From assembly GCA_035543055.1 (NCBI GenBank), contig DATKKJ010000077.1, positions 1 to 41,723 on the forward strand: a DNA stretch of 41,723 nt, read 5' to 3'. The notes under the pieces are model-generated. The model saw only the letters and a program-made list of their open reading frames with translations, did no database searches and had not been told where the DNA came from. Of this stretch, positions 34,953 through 41,723 are shown piece after piece (the stretch's first letter is position 1; each line of letters starts with the position of its first letter). The stretch comes from Terriglobales bacterium. GTDB taxonomy: Bacteria; Acidobacteriota; Terriglobia; Terriglobales; Acidobacteriaceae. The translations under genes were made by a program, and so were the position numbers.

Positions 34953-35954
34953 ATGCAGTTTCTTAAGACTCTTGCACTGGCCACGACCTTGGCCTGCGCC
35001 GCCGCCGCACAGACCGGAACTCCCAAGAGCCCGACTCACAGCGAAAAGCCAAAGGCCCCTGTCCCAGTTTCGGGGGCAACGGATGCCGCTGCCGAACCGG
35101 TGATCATCATCGAGAACCTCTGCGCCCAATCCAAACCGGGCGCCGACTGCAAGACGGTGATCACGAAGAGTGAGTTCGAGCGGATCCTGGCCGCCATCCG
35201 GCCCAACCTGCCTCCCGACGCACGCCAGCAGGTGGCAAAGAAATACGTGGAGCTGCTGACATTTGCCGAAAAAGCGGAGCACGCGGGCCTGGATAAGTCC
35301 CCGGAATTCCGGGAACAGCTCCGGTTGATGCGGATGCAAGCGCTCGCGGGTGCGTATGGCCGCCATCTACAGGAGAAGTACGCCAAGGCTCCCGATGCCG
35401 AGGTCGAAAAGTACTACCAGGACAACAAGCCGGCGTACGACGAAGTCACGCTGAAACGCATCTATATCCCCAAGCCGGCCACCGGTGGCGAGAAGAAACC
35501 CCCGTTGGATGAAGCCGCTGCCAAGGCGATGGCGGAGAAGATCCAGGCGCGGGCGGTGGCGGGCGAGGATTTCGACAAGTTGCAGGCCGAGGCTGACGCC
35601 GCCGCCAACCCCGATGCTTCGAAAGGCAGTGCGCCGACGTCTACGCTGGGGGCGCGGCGCCGCGGGCAGCTTCCGCCCTCGCATGAAAGCGCGATCTTCG
35701 AACTGGGGTCCGGCAAGGTCTCGCCCCTGCTGGAAGAGCCGTCCGGCTACTTCATCTACAAGGTCGAAAGCAAGCAGCTGCTGCCGCTAGAGCAGGTGAA
35801 GGGCCAGATCGCGCGCCAACTCGAAGAGCAGAAGCTGCGCGACGCCATCCAGCGGACCGTCAGCTCGGTGAAGGCAACCTACAACGAAAAGTATTTCAAA
35901 GTGCCAACAGCGCCGGAAGCGGCGCCGAGCCAACCTTCAACCCCGCCGAAATAG
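34953..35954 (+). CDS. Exported parvulin-type peptidyl-prolyl isomerase (PpiC/SurA-like)
   Basis: A 333-residue protein with a signal peptide (MQFLKTLALATTLACAAAA), a helical chaperone-like region (about 60-150) and a PpiC rotamase domain from about residue 150 to 270: YDEVTLKRIYIPK, then LQAEADAAANPDASKGSA, GARRRGQLPPSHESAIFELGSGKVSPLL and YFIYKVES. The domain order matches SurA/PrsA-like foldases of the periplasm. The ATG at 34953 is chosen over the in-frame ATG at 34905 because the signal peptide starts there and a GGAG lies upstream. An SDR gene follows 4 bases later. The C-terminus is Pro/Ala-rich. Confidence 0.9.
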   Translation: MQFLKTLALATTLACAAAAQTGTPKSPTHSEKPKAPVPVSGATDAAAEPVIIIENLCAQSKPGADCKTVITKSEFERILAAIRPNLPPDARQQVAKKYVELLTFAEKAEHAGLDKSPEFREQLRLMRMQALAGAYGRHLQEKYAKAPDAEVEKYYQDNKPAYDEVTLKRIYIPKPATGGEKKPPLDEAAAKAMAEKIQARAVAGEDFDKLQAEADAAANPDASKGSAPTSTLGARRRGQLPPSHESAIFELGSGKVSPLLEEPSGYFIYKVESKQLLPLEQVKGQIARQLEEQKLRDAIQRTVSSVKATYNEKYFKVPTAPEAAPSQPSTPPK

Positions 35955-35958
35955 ACAG

Positions 35959-37071
35959 ATGGGTGACGCTCGCCAGACCGTCTTAATCACCGGGATCGCC
36001 GGCAACCTGGGGTTGCGGCTCCTGCGGGAATTGCCCGGCATGCGGGTCATCGGCGTGGACAAGGCCGAACCCAGGACTGACCTGCCATTGCGCTTCGAAT
36101 CGGTCGATCTGGGGGAAGAACCCTCGTGCCAGCAGCTGGTGGCCCTGTTGCGCGAGACCGGGGCGCAGTCGGTCGTGCACCTGGCATTTGTCATCGATCC
36201 AATCCGCACCAACGTACTTGATGTGGACCGGATGTGGCGCATCAATGTGGCGGGCACGGCACGGGTGATGGAGGCCGTCGCGGTGGTGAACCGCACCGGC
36301 GGCGCGGTGAAGAAACTCATCTATCCGAGCAGCGTTTCCGCCTACGGCTCCGACTTCCCTAAGGCGGTGAGCGAGGACTACCGCCTGGGCGGCCACACGC
36401 TCCCCTACTCCATCCACAAGCGCGAAGCCGACCAGTTGGTCCAGGACCGTGCGGGTACCCTCGGGGATTGCGCGACCTACATCCTCCGCCCTCACATCTT
36501 CACCGGCGCCACCATGCAGAACTACCTGGTGGGTGCGCTGCGCGGCACGCCCACCGGCAAGGGAGGGCTGGCAGCGCGCTTGCGGCAACGCGGAACGCGC
36601 CTGCCTATCGTGCTCCCCTTCGGACAGCGCTACCTGGAGACCAAGTGGCAGTTCGTGCATGTGGATGACGTCGCGCGCCTGATCGCCCACATCCTGCAGT
36701 GCACGGACAAGCCCGGGGAGCTGACGGTGTTGAACGTTGCCGGCCGGGGCCCGGCCCTGCGCTTCGCGGAGTGCGTCCGCATCGCCAGGGCGAGGATGAT
36801 CCGCGTGCCGGGGCAGGCGGCCTGCCGGGCGGTGCTGCGGCTGATGTGGAAACTGGGGATCTCCGGCGTCCCGCCCGAGGCCCTGCCTTTCTTCATCGGC
36901 AGCTACATCATGGACACCACCCGGCTGCAGAACTTCCTCGGCCCCGACTACGAGAAGGTGATGCGGTACACGGTCCAGGATGCGCTGGCTGATTCCTTCG
37001 CGCCCCCACCGCCGGCCGGCGGCAAGCGTGAGCCCATCGTGATGGGACAGCGCTCCTCGGCGGGCGACTAG
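35959..37071 (+). CDS. NAD-dependent epimerase/dehydratase (extended SDR)
   Basis: A 370-residue extended short-chain dehydrogenase. The N-terminal Rossmann motif is TGIAGNLG (11-18), an Asp for the NAD ribose follows in VIGVDKAEP, the active-site block is YPSSVSAYG with Tyr150 and Lys154 (YSIHK), and RPHIFTGATM resembles the substrate loop. Sugar-nucleotide, sterol-like or other substrates are all possible; no specific subfamily can be assigned. It begins 4 bases after the PPIase gene and its stop lies 2 bases from the end of the convergent ubiE gene. Confidence 0.88.
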   Translation: MGDARQTVLITGIAGNLGLRLLRELPGMRVIGVDKAEPRTDLPLRFESVDLGEEPSCQQLVALLRETGAQSVVHLAFVIDPIRTNVLDVDRMWRINVAGTARVMEAVAVVNRTGGAVKKLIYPSSVSAYGSDFPKAVSEDYRLGGHTLPYSIHKREADQLVQDRAGTLGDCATYILRPHIFTGATMQNYLVGALRGTPTGKGGLAARLRQRGTRLPIVLPFGQRYLETKWQFVHVDDVARLIAHILQCTDKPGELTVLNVAGRGPALRFAECVRIARARMIRVPGQAACRAVLRLMWKLGISGVPPEALPFFIGSYIMDTTRLQNFLGPDYEKVMRYTVQDALADSFAPPPPAGGKREPIVMGQRSSAGD

Positions 37072-37073
37072 GC

Positions 37074-37826
37074 CTACTTCTTTCCCCGATACAGCCCGGC
37101 GATGCCGAAGGTGTAGGGAGTCCACGAGACTTCGCGGAAGCCAGTGGCGCGCATGCGGTCGAGCATCTCTTCAGGCTCCGGGAAACGGCGGACCGAGGCC
37201 GGCAAGTAGGCATAGGGTCCGCGCACGCCCGAGATCAGCGTCCCGATCTTCGGCAGCACTTTTCGGAAGTAGAAGGCGTACACGGCGCCAACCGCGCCCT
37301 TGGGCTCGCCAAAATCCAGGATCCCCGCCTCGCCTTCCGGCCGAAGCACGCGATAGATCTCGCGCAGGCCTGCATCGTAGTTGGCCAGGTTCCGGAAGCC
37401 GAAGGCCGAAACCACCAGATCGAAACTCTGATCGTGCAGAGGGAGCCGCAGGGCATCGCCTTCGACCAGGCGGAACCTCTTGCCTTCGACCTTAGCCGAC
37501 GCGAACCGCAGCATGGGATGGGCAAAATCGGCGCCCACGATCTCGGGCTTCGCGCTCTGCCGACGGACCGCCAGTCCCATGTCCCCGGTGCCGCAGCAGA
37601 GGTCGAGCACGCGGGCTCCGGGGCGTTCCAGCAGATGGCGGAATGTGCCGGCAGCGCGCCTCCACCACAGCCGATCGACATTCATCGAGAGCAGGTGGTT
37701 CAGCAGGTCGTAGCGCGGCGCGATGGCGGAAAACATCTCGCGCACCGCCGCGGCGGCGGCCCGTTCGTCGCTCGAGCCCGCGGGCTGCGCGCCAACGACT
37801 TCCGGTTTCTGCGCCGTTGTCTTCAC
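37074..37826 (-). CDS. ubiE: Demethylmenaquinone/ubiquinone methyltransferase
   Basis: A SAM-dependent C-methyltransferase that completes menaquinone (MenG) or methylates a ubiquinone precursor (UbiE). The 250-residue protein has the family motifs FSAIAPRYDLLNHLLSMNVDRLWWR, VLDLCCGTGDMGL (SAM site), EGDALRLPLHDQSFDLVVSAFGFRN and REIYRVLRPEGE, the last close to the C-terminal G-F-R-x-V-x-x-x-x-x-x-G region. An acidobacterial origin would favour menaquinone, hence menG; this is inference. Its start overlaps the aroB stop by four bases (ATGA). Confidence 0.93.
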   Translation of the reverse strand: MKTTAQKPEVVGAQPAGSSDERAAAAAVREMFSAIAPRYDLLNHLLSMNVDRLWWRRAAGTFRHLLERPGARVLDLCCGTGDMGLAVRRQSAKPEIVGADFAHPMLRFASAKVEGKRFRLVEGDALRLPLHDQSFDLVVSAFGFRNLANYDAGLREIYRVLRPEGEAGILDFGEPKGAVGAVYAFYFRKVLPKIGTLISGVRGPYAYLPASVRRFPEPEEMLDRMRATGFREVSWTPYTFGIAGLYRGKK

Positions 37827-38920
37827 GCCTGCGAAAGGTCGCGCACTTCTTCCATCGCCTGCAGGACCGTGCGCTCCGTCACGTCGGGAACGACTCCGAC
37901 CCTCCCGATCTCCGTGGGGAGGACGAAGTGCACGACTCCGTTCACCGTCTTCTTGTCGGCCTTCAGGCGGCGCAGGACATTGCGCGACCGAGTGGAGACG
38001 CGCGGCAAGGGCCCGTAGGCGAGCACCGCGGAGATCACCCGCTGGGCGCTGACGGAGTCCGTCTTCTCCATGGCGGCGGCGATCATGGAGGCCGCGATCA
38101 TGCCCCAGGCCACCGCTTCTCCATGAAGGAAACGCTTGTAGGCCGTCTCCGCTTCTAGGGCGTGGCCGATGGTGTGGCCGAAATTCAGGATGCGGCGCAG
38201 TCCGGCTTCGCGCTCGTCAGCGGCCACGACCTCCGCTTTTACCCGGATGCACTCCGTGATCAGCCACTCCAGGGCGGTGGCGTCGCGTTGCAGGATGGCG
38301 TCGCGCTTCTGCTCCATGAATTCGAAGATGTCCCGGTTGCGGATGACTCCGCACTTCAAAGCCTCGCACAGTCCGGAGCGGTACTGCCGCTCAGGGAGCG
38401 TGGAGAGCAGGCCGGGATCCACCAAAACCGCGCGTGGCTGATGGAAGGTGCCCAACAGGTTCTTCCCCGCCGGAAGGTTGACGCCGGTCTTACCTCCGAT
38501 GGAGGAGTCGAGCTGGGCGACCAGGGTGGTGGGTACCTGCACCACATCGACCCCACGCATGTAGATGGAGGCAAGGAACCCGGCTACATCTCCTACCACG
38601 CCACCGCCGAACGCCACGATCATAGAACCGCGGTCGGCACCGGCCTTCACCAGCCTGCCGGAGAGCTCCTCGACGGTCCGCATGGTCTTGTGGCGCTCGC
38701 CATCGCCCATAACGACGAAATCGGACCGCAAGCCGGCCTGGGCGATGGACTTAGCGAGCGTAGAACCCCAACGCTTGCGCACGGTGACGTTGCTGATGAC
38801 GTACACCGGCCGCTTGCCGCCCATGACCGCGACCAGCTTCTCCCCCGCATGCCGCAATGACCCCGACTCGATCAGGGCCGCGTACGGACGCGGAGGAACG
38901 GCGATGGTGACTTCGCTCAC
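37823..38920 (-). CDS. aroB: 3-dehydroquinate synthase
   Basis: AroB converts DAHP to 3-dehydroquinate in the shikimate pathway, with NAD and a metal ion. The 365-residue protein contains MGDGERHKT, the NAD-binding and core GGGVVGDVAGFLASIYMRG, VPTTLVAQLDSSIGGKTGVN, a metal Glu in LCEALKCGVIRN and metal His residues in LNFGHTIGHALE and LHGEAVAWGM. It starts with GTG and has no Shine-Dalgarno; a TATGAT box lies 8 bases upstream. Together with ubiE it supplies and uses chorismate-derived quinone chemistry, which may explain the pairing. The gene is divergent from nadB. Confidence 0.96.
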   Translation of the reverse strand: MSEVTIAVPPRPYAALIESGSLRHAGEKLVAVMGGKRPVYVISNVTVRKRWGSTLAKSIAQAGLRSDFVVMGDGERHKTMRTVEELSGRLVKAGADRGSMIVAFGGGVVGDVAGFLASIYMRGVDVVQVPTTLVAQLDSSIGGKTGVNLPAGKNLLGTFHQPRAVLVDPGLLSTLPERQYRSGLCEALKCGVIRNRDIFEFMEQKRDAILQRDATALEWLITECIRVKAEVVAADEREAGLRRILNFGHTIGHALEAETAYKRFLHGEAVAWGMIAASMIAAAMEKTDSVSAQRVISAVLAYGPLPRVSTRSRNVLRRLKADKKTVNGVVHFVLPTEIGRVGVVPDVTERTVLQAMEEVRDLSQA

Positions 38921-38928
38921 GGCGTTTC

Positions 38929-38934
38929 ATCATA
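38929..38934 (-). promoter_or_regulatory. -10 box (TATGAT) 8 bases before the aroB GTG
   Basis: TATGAT, five of six consensus bases, is placed so that transcription would begin at or next to the GTG start codon. No Shine-Dalgarno or -35 element is visible. Confidence 0.35.
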
Positions 38935-39003
38935 GCCGAAGGCCGAGTCGTGGCGGGAGAAAGTCCGGCAGCTCGGCGCGCCGATGGATTGCGGCGTCGG
39001 TGT

Positions 39004-39009
39004 TATCAT
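39004..39009 (+). promoter_or_regulatory. -10 box (TATCAT) 9 bases before the nadB ATG
   Basis: TATCAT, five of six consensus bases, ends 9 bases upstream of the ATG, in a gene without a visible Shine-Dalgarno. The spacing repeats that seen for leuB, aroB, ygfZ and the GT2 gene. Confidence 0.35.
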
Positions 39010-39018
39010 CTTCGCGCC

Positions 39019-40605
39019 ATGAAGGCCGTCCCAGCCGAGACCGACTTCATCGTGGTAGGCGCGGGCATCGCGGGCATGCGCGCCGCGATCGAGCTGGCCG
39101 CTGCCGGGCGCGTCCTGGTACTGGCCAAGAACGAGCTGACGGAATCGGCGACCCAGTACGCCCAGGGCGGCATCGCGGTCGCACTCAGCGACGAAGACGA
39201 GATCAGCCTGCACCTCCAGGACACGCTCAACGCCGGTGACGGCCTGTGCCATGCGGAAGCCGCTAAAGTCCTGGTCGAGGAAGGGCCGGAGCGCATCCAG
39301 GAGCTGATCGATTGGGGTACGGAGTTTGACCGGCACGGCACCAAGCTGACTTTCACCCGCGAAGGCGCCCACAGCCGCTCCCGCGTGCTGCACGCCCACG
39401 GCGATTCCACCGGACGGGAGATCGGCCGCGCTCTCTACCACAAGGCCAAGAGCTTCAAGAACATCTCCTTTTGTGAGTTTGAATTCGCGGTGGACCTCTG
39501 CCATCACGACGGCCGGGTGGGCGGCGTCGAGCTGATCAATGAAAAAGGCGAGGTGAAGGAAGTCCACGCCGCGGCGGTGCTGCTGGCCACGGGCGGCATC
39601 GGGCAGGTCTACAAGGAGACCACCAACCCAAGCGTCGCTACGGGCGACGGCGTGGCCATGGCCTTCCGCGCCGGCTCCGAGATCAGCGACATGGAGTTCG
39701 TACAGTTCCATCCCACGGCGCTGTACCTCAAGAAAGCGCCGCGCTTCCTGCTGTCAGAGGCCTTGCGCGGGGAAGGCGCCGTCCTGCGCAACCAGGAGAT
39801 GGTGCGCTTCATGCCGAAGTACCACCCGCTGGCGGAGCTGGCGCCGCGCGACGTCGTCGCCCGCGCCATCGCCCACGAGATGGAGCGCTCCAAGGCGCCC
39901 GATCCCTGCGTCTTCCTCGACATGACCCATCTCGAGGGCAAGCACCTGCGCGAGCGCTTCCCCCGCATCTACGCCACCTGCATGCAGTACAACATCGACA
40001 TGGAGACCGACCTGATGCCGGTGCGCCCGGCGGCGCACTACGCCATGGGCGGCGTACGCACCGACCTGTACGGCAAGACCAGCCTGCCCGGGCTCTATGC
40101 CGCCGGGGAGTGCGCCTGCACCGGCGTGCATGGAGCCAACCGGCTGGCCAGCAATTCCCTGCTCGAAGGGCTGGTGTACGGCGCCCGGGCCGGCCGTGCC
40201 GTGTGCGAAGAGAAACGTCCGAAGTCAGGCAACAAGCACAACAGCGCGCACCATCCGGCTGCAGCCAGCAACTCTGCCGGCCCGCAGAACGGCCCCGCCG
40301 CCGACGACATCATCCACGGCGTGCAGGACCTGGCTTGGAAAGAGATCGGCATCGTGCGCAATGGCTCGCAGCTCCGCCAGGCCATCCATCAACTGGAGAA
40401 GTGGCGTGATCGCCTCCCTCCCCTCACCAGCCGGCGCAACTGCGAGGCTAACAATCTCTACCAGGCGGCCATGCTGATCGCGCGCTCCGCCCTGGCCCGC
40501 GAGGAGAGCCGCGGCGCCCACTATCGCCTCGACTATCCCGACCACAACGACGCCAAGTTCCGCAAGCACTCGCTGGTCAAGGGCGACAAGATCCGCTTCG
40601 AGTAG
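39019..40605 (+). CDS. nadB: L-aspartate oxidase
   Basis: NadB oxidises L-aspartate to iminoaspartate, the first step of bacterial NAD synthesis, using FAD. The 528-residue protein has the FAD-binding IVVGAGIAGMRAAIELA, the family block ESATQYAQGGIAVALSDEDE, the active-site loops SRVLHAHGDSTGREIG and FVQFHPTALY, the arginine motif PAAHYAMGGV and the FAD-closing GANRLASNSLLEGLVYGARAG. The C-terminal helical domain includes SRRNCEANNLYQAAMLIARSA. The frame is open from 38950, but the ATG at 39019 begins directly at the Rossmann strand and is chosen. nadA and nadC are not in the window. Confidence 0.95.
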   Translation: MKAVPAETDFIVVGAGIAGMRAAIELAAAGRVLVLAKNELTESATQYAQGGIAVALSDEDEISLHLQDTLNAGDGLCHAEAAKVLVEEGPERIQELIDWGTEFDRHGTKLTFTREGAHSRSRVLHAHGDSTGREIGRALYHKAKSFKNISFCEFEFAVDLCHHDGRVGGVELINEKGEVKEVHAAAVLLATGGIGQVYKETTNPSVATGDGVAMAFRAGSEISDMEFVQFHPTALYLKKAPRFLLSEALRGEGAVLRNQEMVRFMPKYHPLAELAPRDVVARAIAHEMERSKAPDPCVFLDMTHLEGKHLRERFPRIYATCMQYNIDMETDLMPVRPAAHYAMGGVRTDLYGKTSLPGLYAAGECACTGVHGANRLASNSLLEGLVYGARAGRAVCEEKRPKSGNKHNSAHHPAAASNSAGPQNGPAADDIIHGVQDLAWKEIGIVRNGSQLRQAIHQLEKWRDRLPPLTSRRNCEANNLYQAAMLIARSALAREESRGAHYRLDYPDHNDAKFRKHSLVKGDKIRFE

Positions 40606-40729
40606 ACTTCACGTAAGTTCCTGGCGACACCGCTTCCCCGCCGTTTGTGCCCGCAGACAGCGAAAAATATCTTGATTGACTGACGTGAATCGCAAATGCC
40701 TGCGGTGTCCATTCCAGCGGAGGCCCCAT

Positions 40730-41458
40730 ATGTTCGACGACAGCCTGCTGGAATCAGGTAACCGGTTCAGAACCAAGCGCGGTGCGACAACTGCCTTGTC
40801 CGCCGTGCTGCAATCGATGATCCTCGGCGCACTCGTGCTGCTGCCACTCCTGTACACGGATGCCTTGCCGAGGATGCAGATGCTCGGACCCCTGCCGGCG
40901 CCCCCGCCGCGGGCCGCGCCGCCCCAGGCGCCCAAGGTCCGCCATGCCAGCCCGGTGATCTCTCAGCTCCACGATGGCAAGCTAGTGGTGCCGTTGAGTA
41001 TGCCGAAGCACGCGATCTCGATCCAGGATCCAACCCCTCCCAGCACGATGGCGATCGGCGGTCCCCCGGGAGTGGAGCACTCGACGGGTCCGGCTGGTCC
41101 GGACAGCACGATCCTCTCGATGCTCACCCCGCACACGTCAGTACCGCCCCCGCCCCGCACCGAACGCGTGGCCCTGAGCGGCGGCGTTACTGAAGGGCAC
41201 CTGATCCGTCGTGTGGAACCGGTGTACCCGATCCCTGCCCGCCAGGCTCGCATTGAGGGCGATGTTGTGCTTCGAGCCGTGATCGGCCGTGACGGCACGA
41301 TCGAGAAGCTGACGGTCGTGAGCGGGCATCCCTTCTTGGCGCCCGCGGCGGTCGAGGCGGTCCGCCAATGGCGATATCAGCCATTCCTGCTTAGTGGCCG
41401 CGGCATCGAGGTGGATACCGAGGTGCTGGTGCGTTTTCGCTTGTCTCGCAACCGCTAG
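40730..41458 (+). CDS. TonB family protein (C-terminal TonB domain)
   Basis: A 242-residue protein with one N-terminal membrane helix (about residues 20-42; AVLQSMILGALVLLPLLY), a long Pro-rich periplasmic spacer, and a TonB C-terminal domain: RRVEPVYPIPARQARIEGDVVLRAVIG split into the first strand and helix, then IEKLTVVSGHPFLAPAAVEAVRQWRYQPF. Such proteins link the inner membrane to outer-membrane receptors, or act as TonB-like energy or structural links. GGAGG stands 7 bases before the ATG at 40730; the earlier in-frame ATG at 40676 has no such site. No exbB/exbD is near, so this is probably an accessory TonB. Its stop overlaps the end of the terC gene. Confidence 0.88.
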   Translation: MFDDSLLESGNRFRTKRGATTALSAVLQSMILGALVLLPLLYTDALPRMQMLGPLPAPPPRAAPPQAPKVRHASPVISQLHDGKLVVPLSMPKHAISIQDPTPPSTMAIGGPPGVEHSTGPAGPDSTILSMLTPHTSVPPPPRTERVALSGGVTEGHLIRRVEPVYPIPARQARIEGDVVLRAVIGRDGTIEKLTVVSGHPFLAPAAVEAVRQWRYQPFLLSGRGIEVDTEVLVRFRLSRNR

Positions 41459-41723
41459 CTGGCGCTGGCGGCATCGTTGGCATGCTTCTTGGGAAAGACC
41501 AGCGAGGCGGCAATGGACACGGCCAGCACACCCGCCACCACGCTCAGCGCCACGTGGATGGGCACGGGGTAATAGTGCGACACCAGCATCTTGGCCCCGA
41601 TGAACATGAGGATGACGGCCAGCCCGTAGTGAAGATAGTGGAAGAGGTCCATCATCCCGGCCAGGGCGAAATAAAGCGACCTTAGCCCCAGGACCGCGAA
41701 CACATTCGAGGTGTACACGATGA
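41455..41723 (-). CDS. TerC family membrane protein, C-terminal part
   Basis: The last 89 or so residues of a protein that continues past the right edge. The segment YTSNVFAVLGLRSLYFALAG followed by FHYLHYGLAVILMFIGAKML is the strongly conserved C-terminal core of TerC/Alx-type membrane proteins, linked to tellurite resistance and manganese or pH homeostasis. Two or three membrane helices are present, with a short basic end. The start lies outside the window. It converges with the TonB-family gene, and the two stop codons overlap by four bases. Confidence 0.88.
   Translation of the reverse strand, partial: IVYTSNVFAVLGLRSLYFALAGMMDLFHYLHYGLAVILMFIGAKMLVSHYYPVPIHVALSVVAGVLAVSIAASLVFPKKHANDAASAS

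Noticed and set aside
40606-40729. Possible small RNA or tRNA between nadB and the TonB-family gene.
   Set aside because: No cloverleaf, strong hairpin or terminator was seen; it is probably the TonB gene's promoter region.

Overview
The window reads as a high-GC, Gram-negative chromosome segment, most probably from an Acidobacteriota (Terriglobia-like) genome. This is an inference from gene content and style: LpxD and a TonB-family protein (outer membrane), a 2-oxoacid:ferredoxin oxidoreductase with fused gamma/alpha subunits, MacB-type permeases without an ATPase, DUF1844, and an M61 peptidase. No phage, insertion sequence, CRISPR array, rRNA or tRNA gene was recognised. Coding density is very high, and no gene-free stretch reaches 300 bases.

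Layout. 1-4130: start of an aminotransferase (-), a small membrane protein (+), a GT2 glycosyltransferase (-) and two tandem MacB-like permeases (+). 4132-13279 (-): cca-like nucleotidyltransferase, dnaE, accA, korA, korB. 13501-15876 (+): conserved hypothetical, lpxD, REC-PAS regulator. 15873-25077 (-): a tightly packed eight-gene run, MTA phosphorylase, PfkB kinase, membrane glycosyltransferase-like protein, DapF-like epimerase, LD-carboxypeptidase, Mpl, M61 peptidase, PlsC; its core looks like muropeptide recycling. 25147-28317: secreted HExxH peptidase (-), TPR protein (+), LeuB (-). 28391-31773 (+): YgfZ-like, DUF1844, PhnP-like MBL hydrolase, RibF. 31760-34848 (-): CDF metal transporter, OsmC-like protein, a small glutaredoxin-like gene with an in-frame TGA, EamA permease. 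34953-37071 (+): parvulin PPIase and an SDR epimerase. 37074-38920 (-): UbiE/MenG and AroB. 39019-41458 (+): NadB and a TonB-family protein. 41455-41723 (-): end of a TerC-family protein.

The most exciting item is the glutaredoxin-like gene at 32712-32951. Its only in-frame TGA lies exactly where the first cysteine of the redox motif should be (Gly-UGA-Pro-Pro-Cys), the frame continues as a complete glutaredoxin/NrdH fold, and a 6-bp hairpin with a GGA loop follows 32 bases after the TGA. This is the signature of a selenoprotein, and a standard gene caller would miss it. Second is the DapF-like protein, in which both catalytic cysteine positions are serine although the rest of the family signature is intact. 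Other signals are heptanucleotide tandem repeats starting at stop codons, near-consensus -10 boxes only 8-11 bases before several start codons (possible leaderless mRNAs), a CDF transporter with three C-terminal domains, and a histone-H1-like tail on the CCA-type enzyme.
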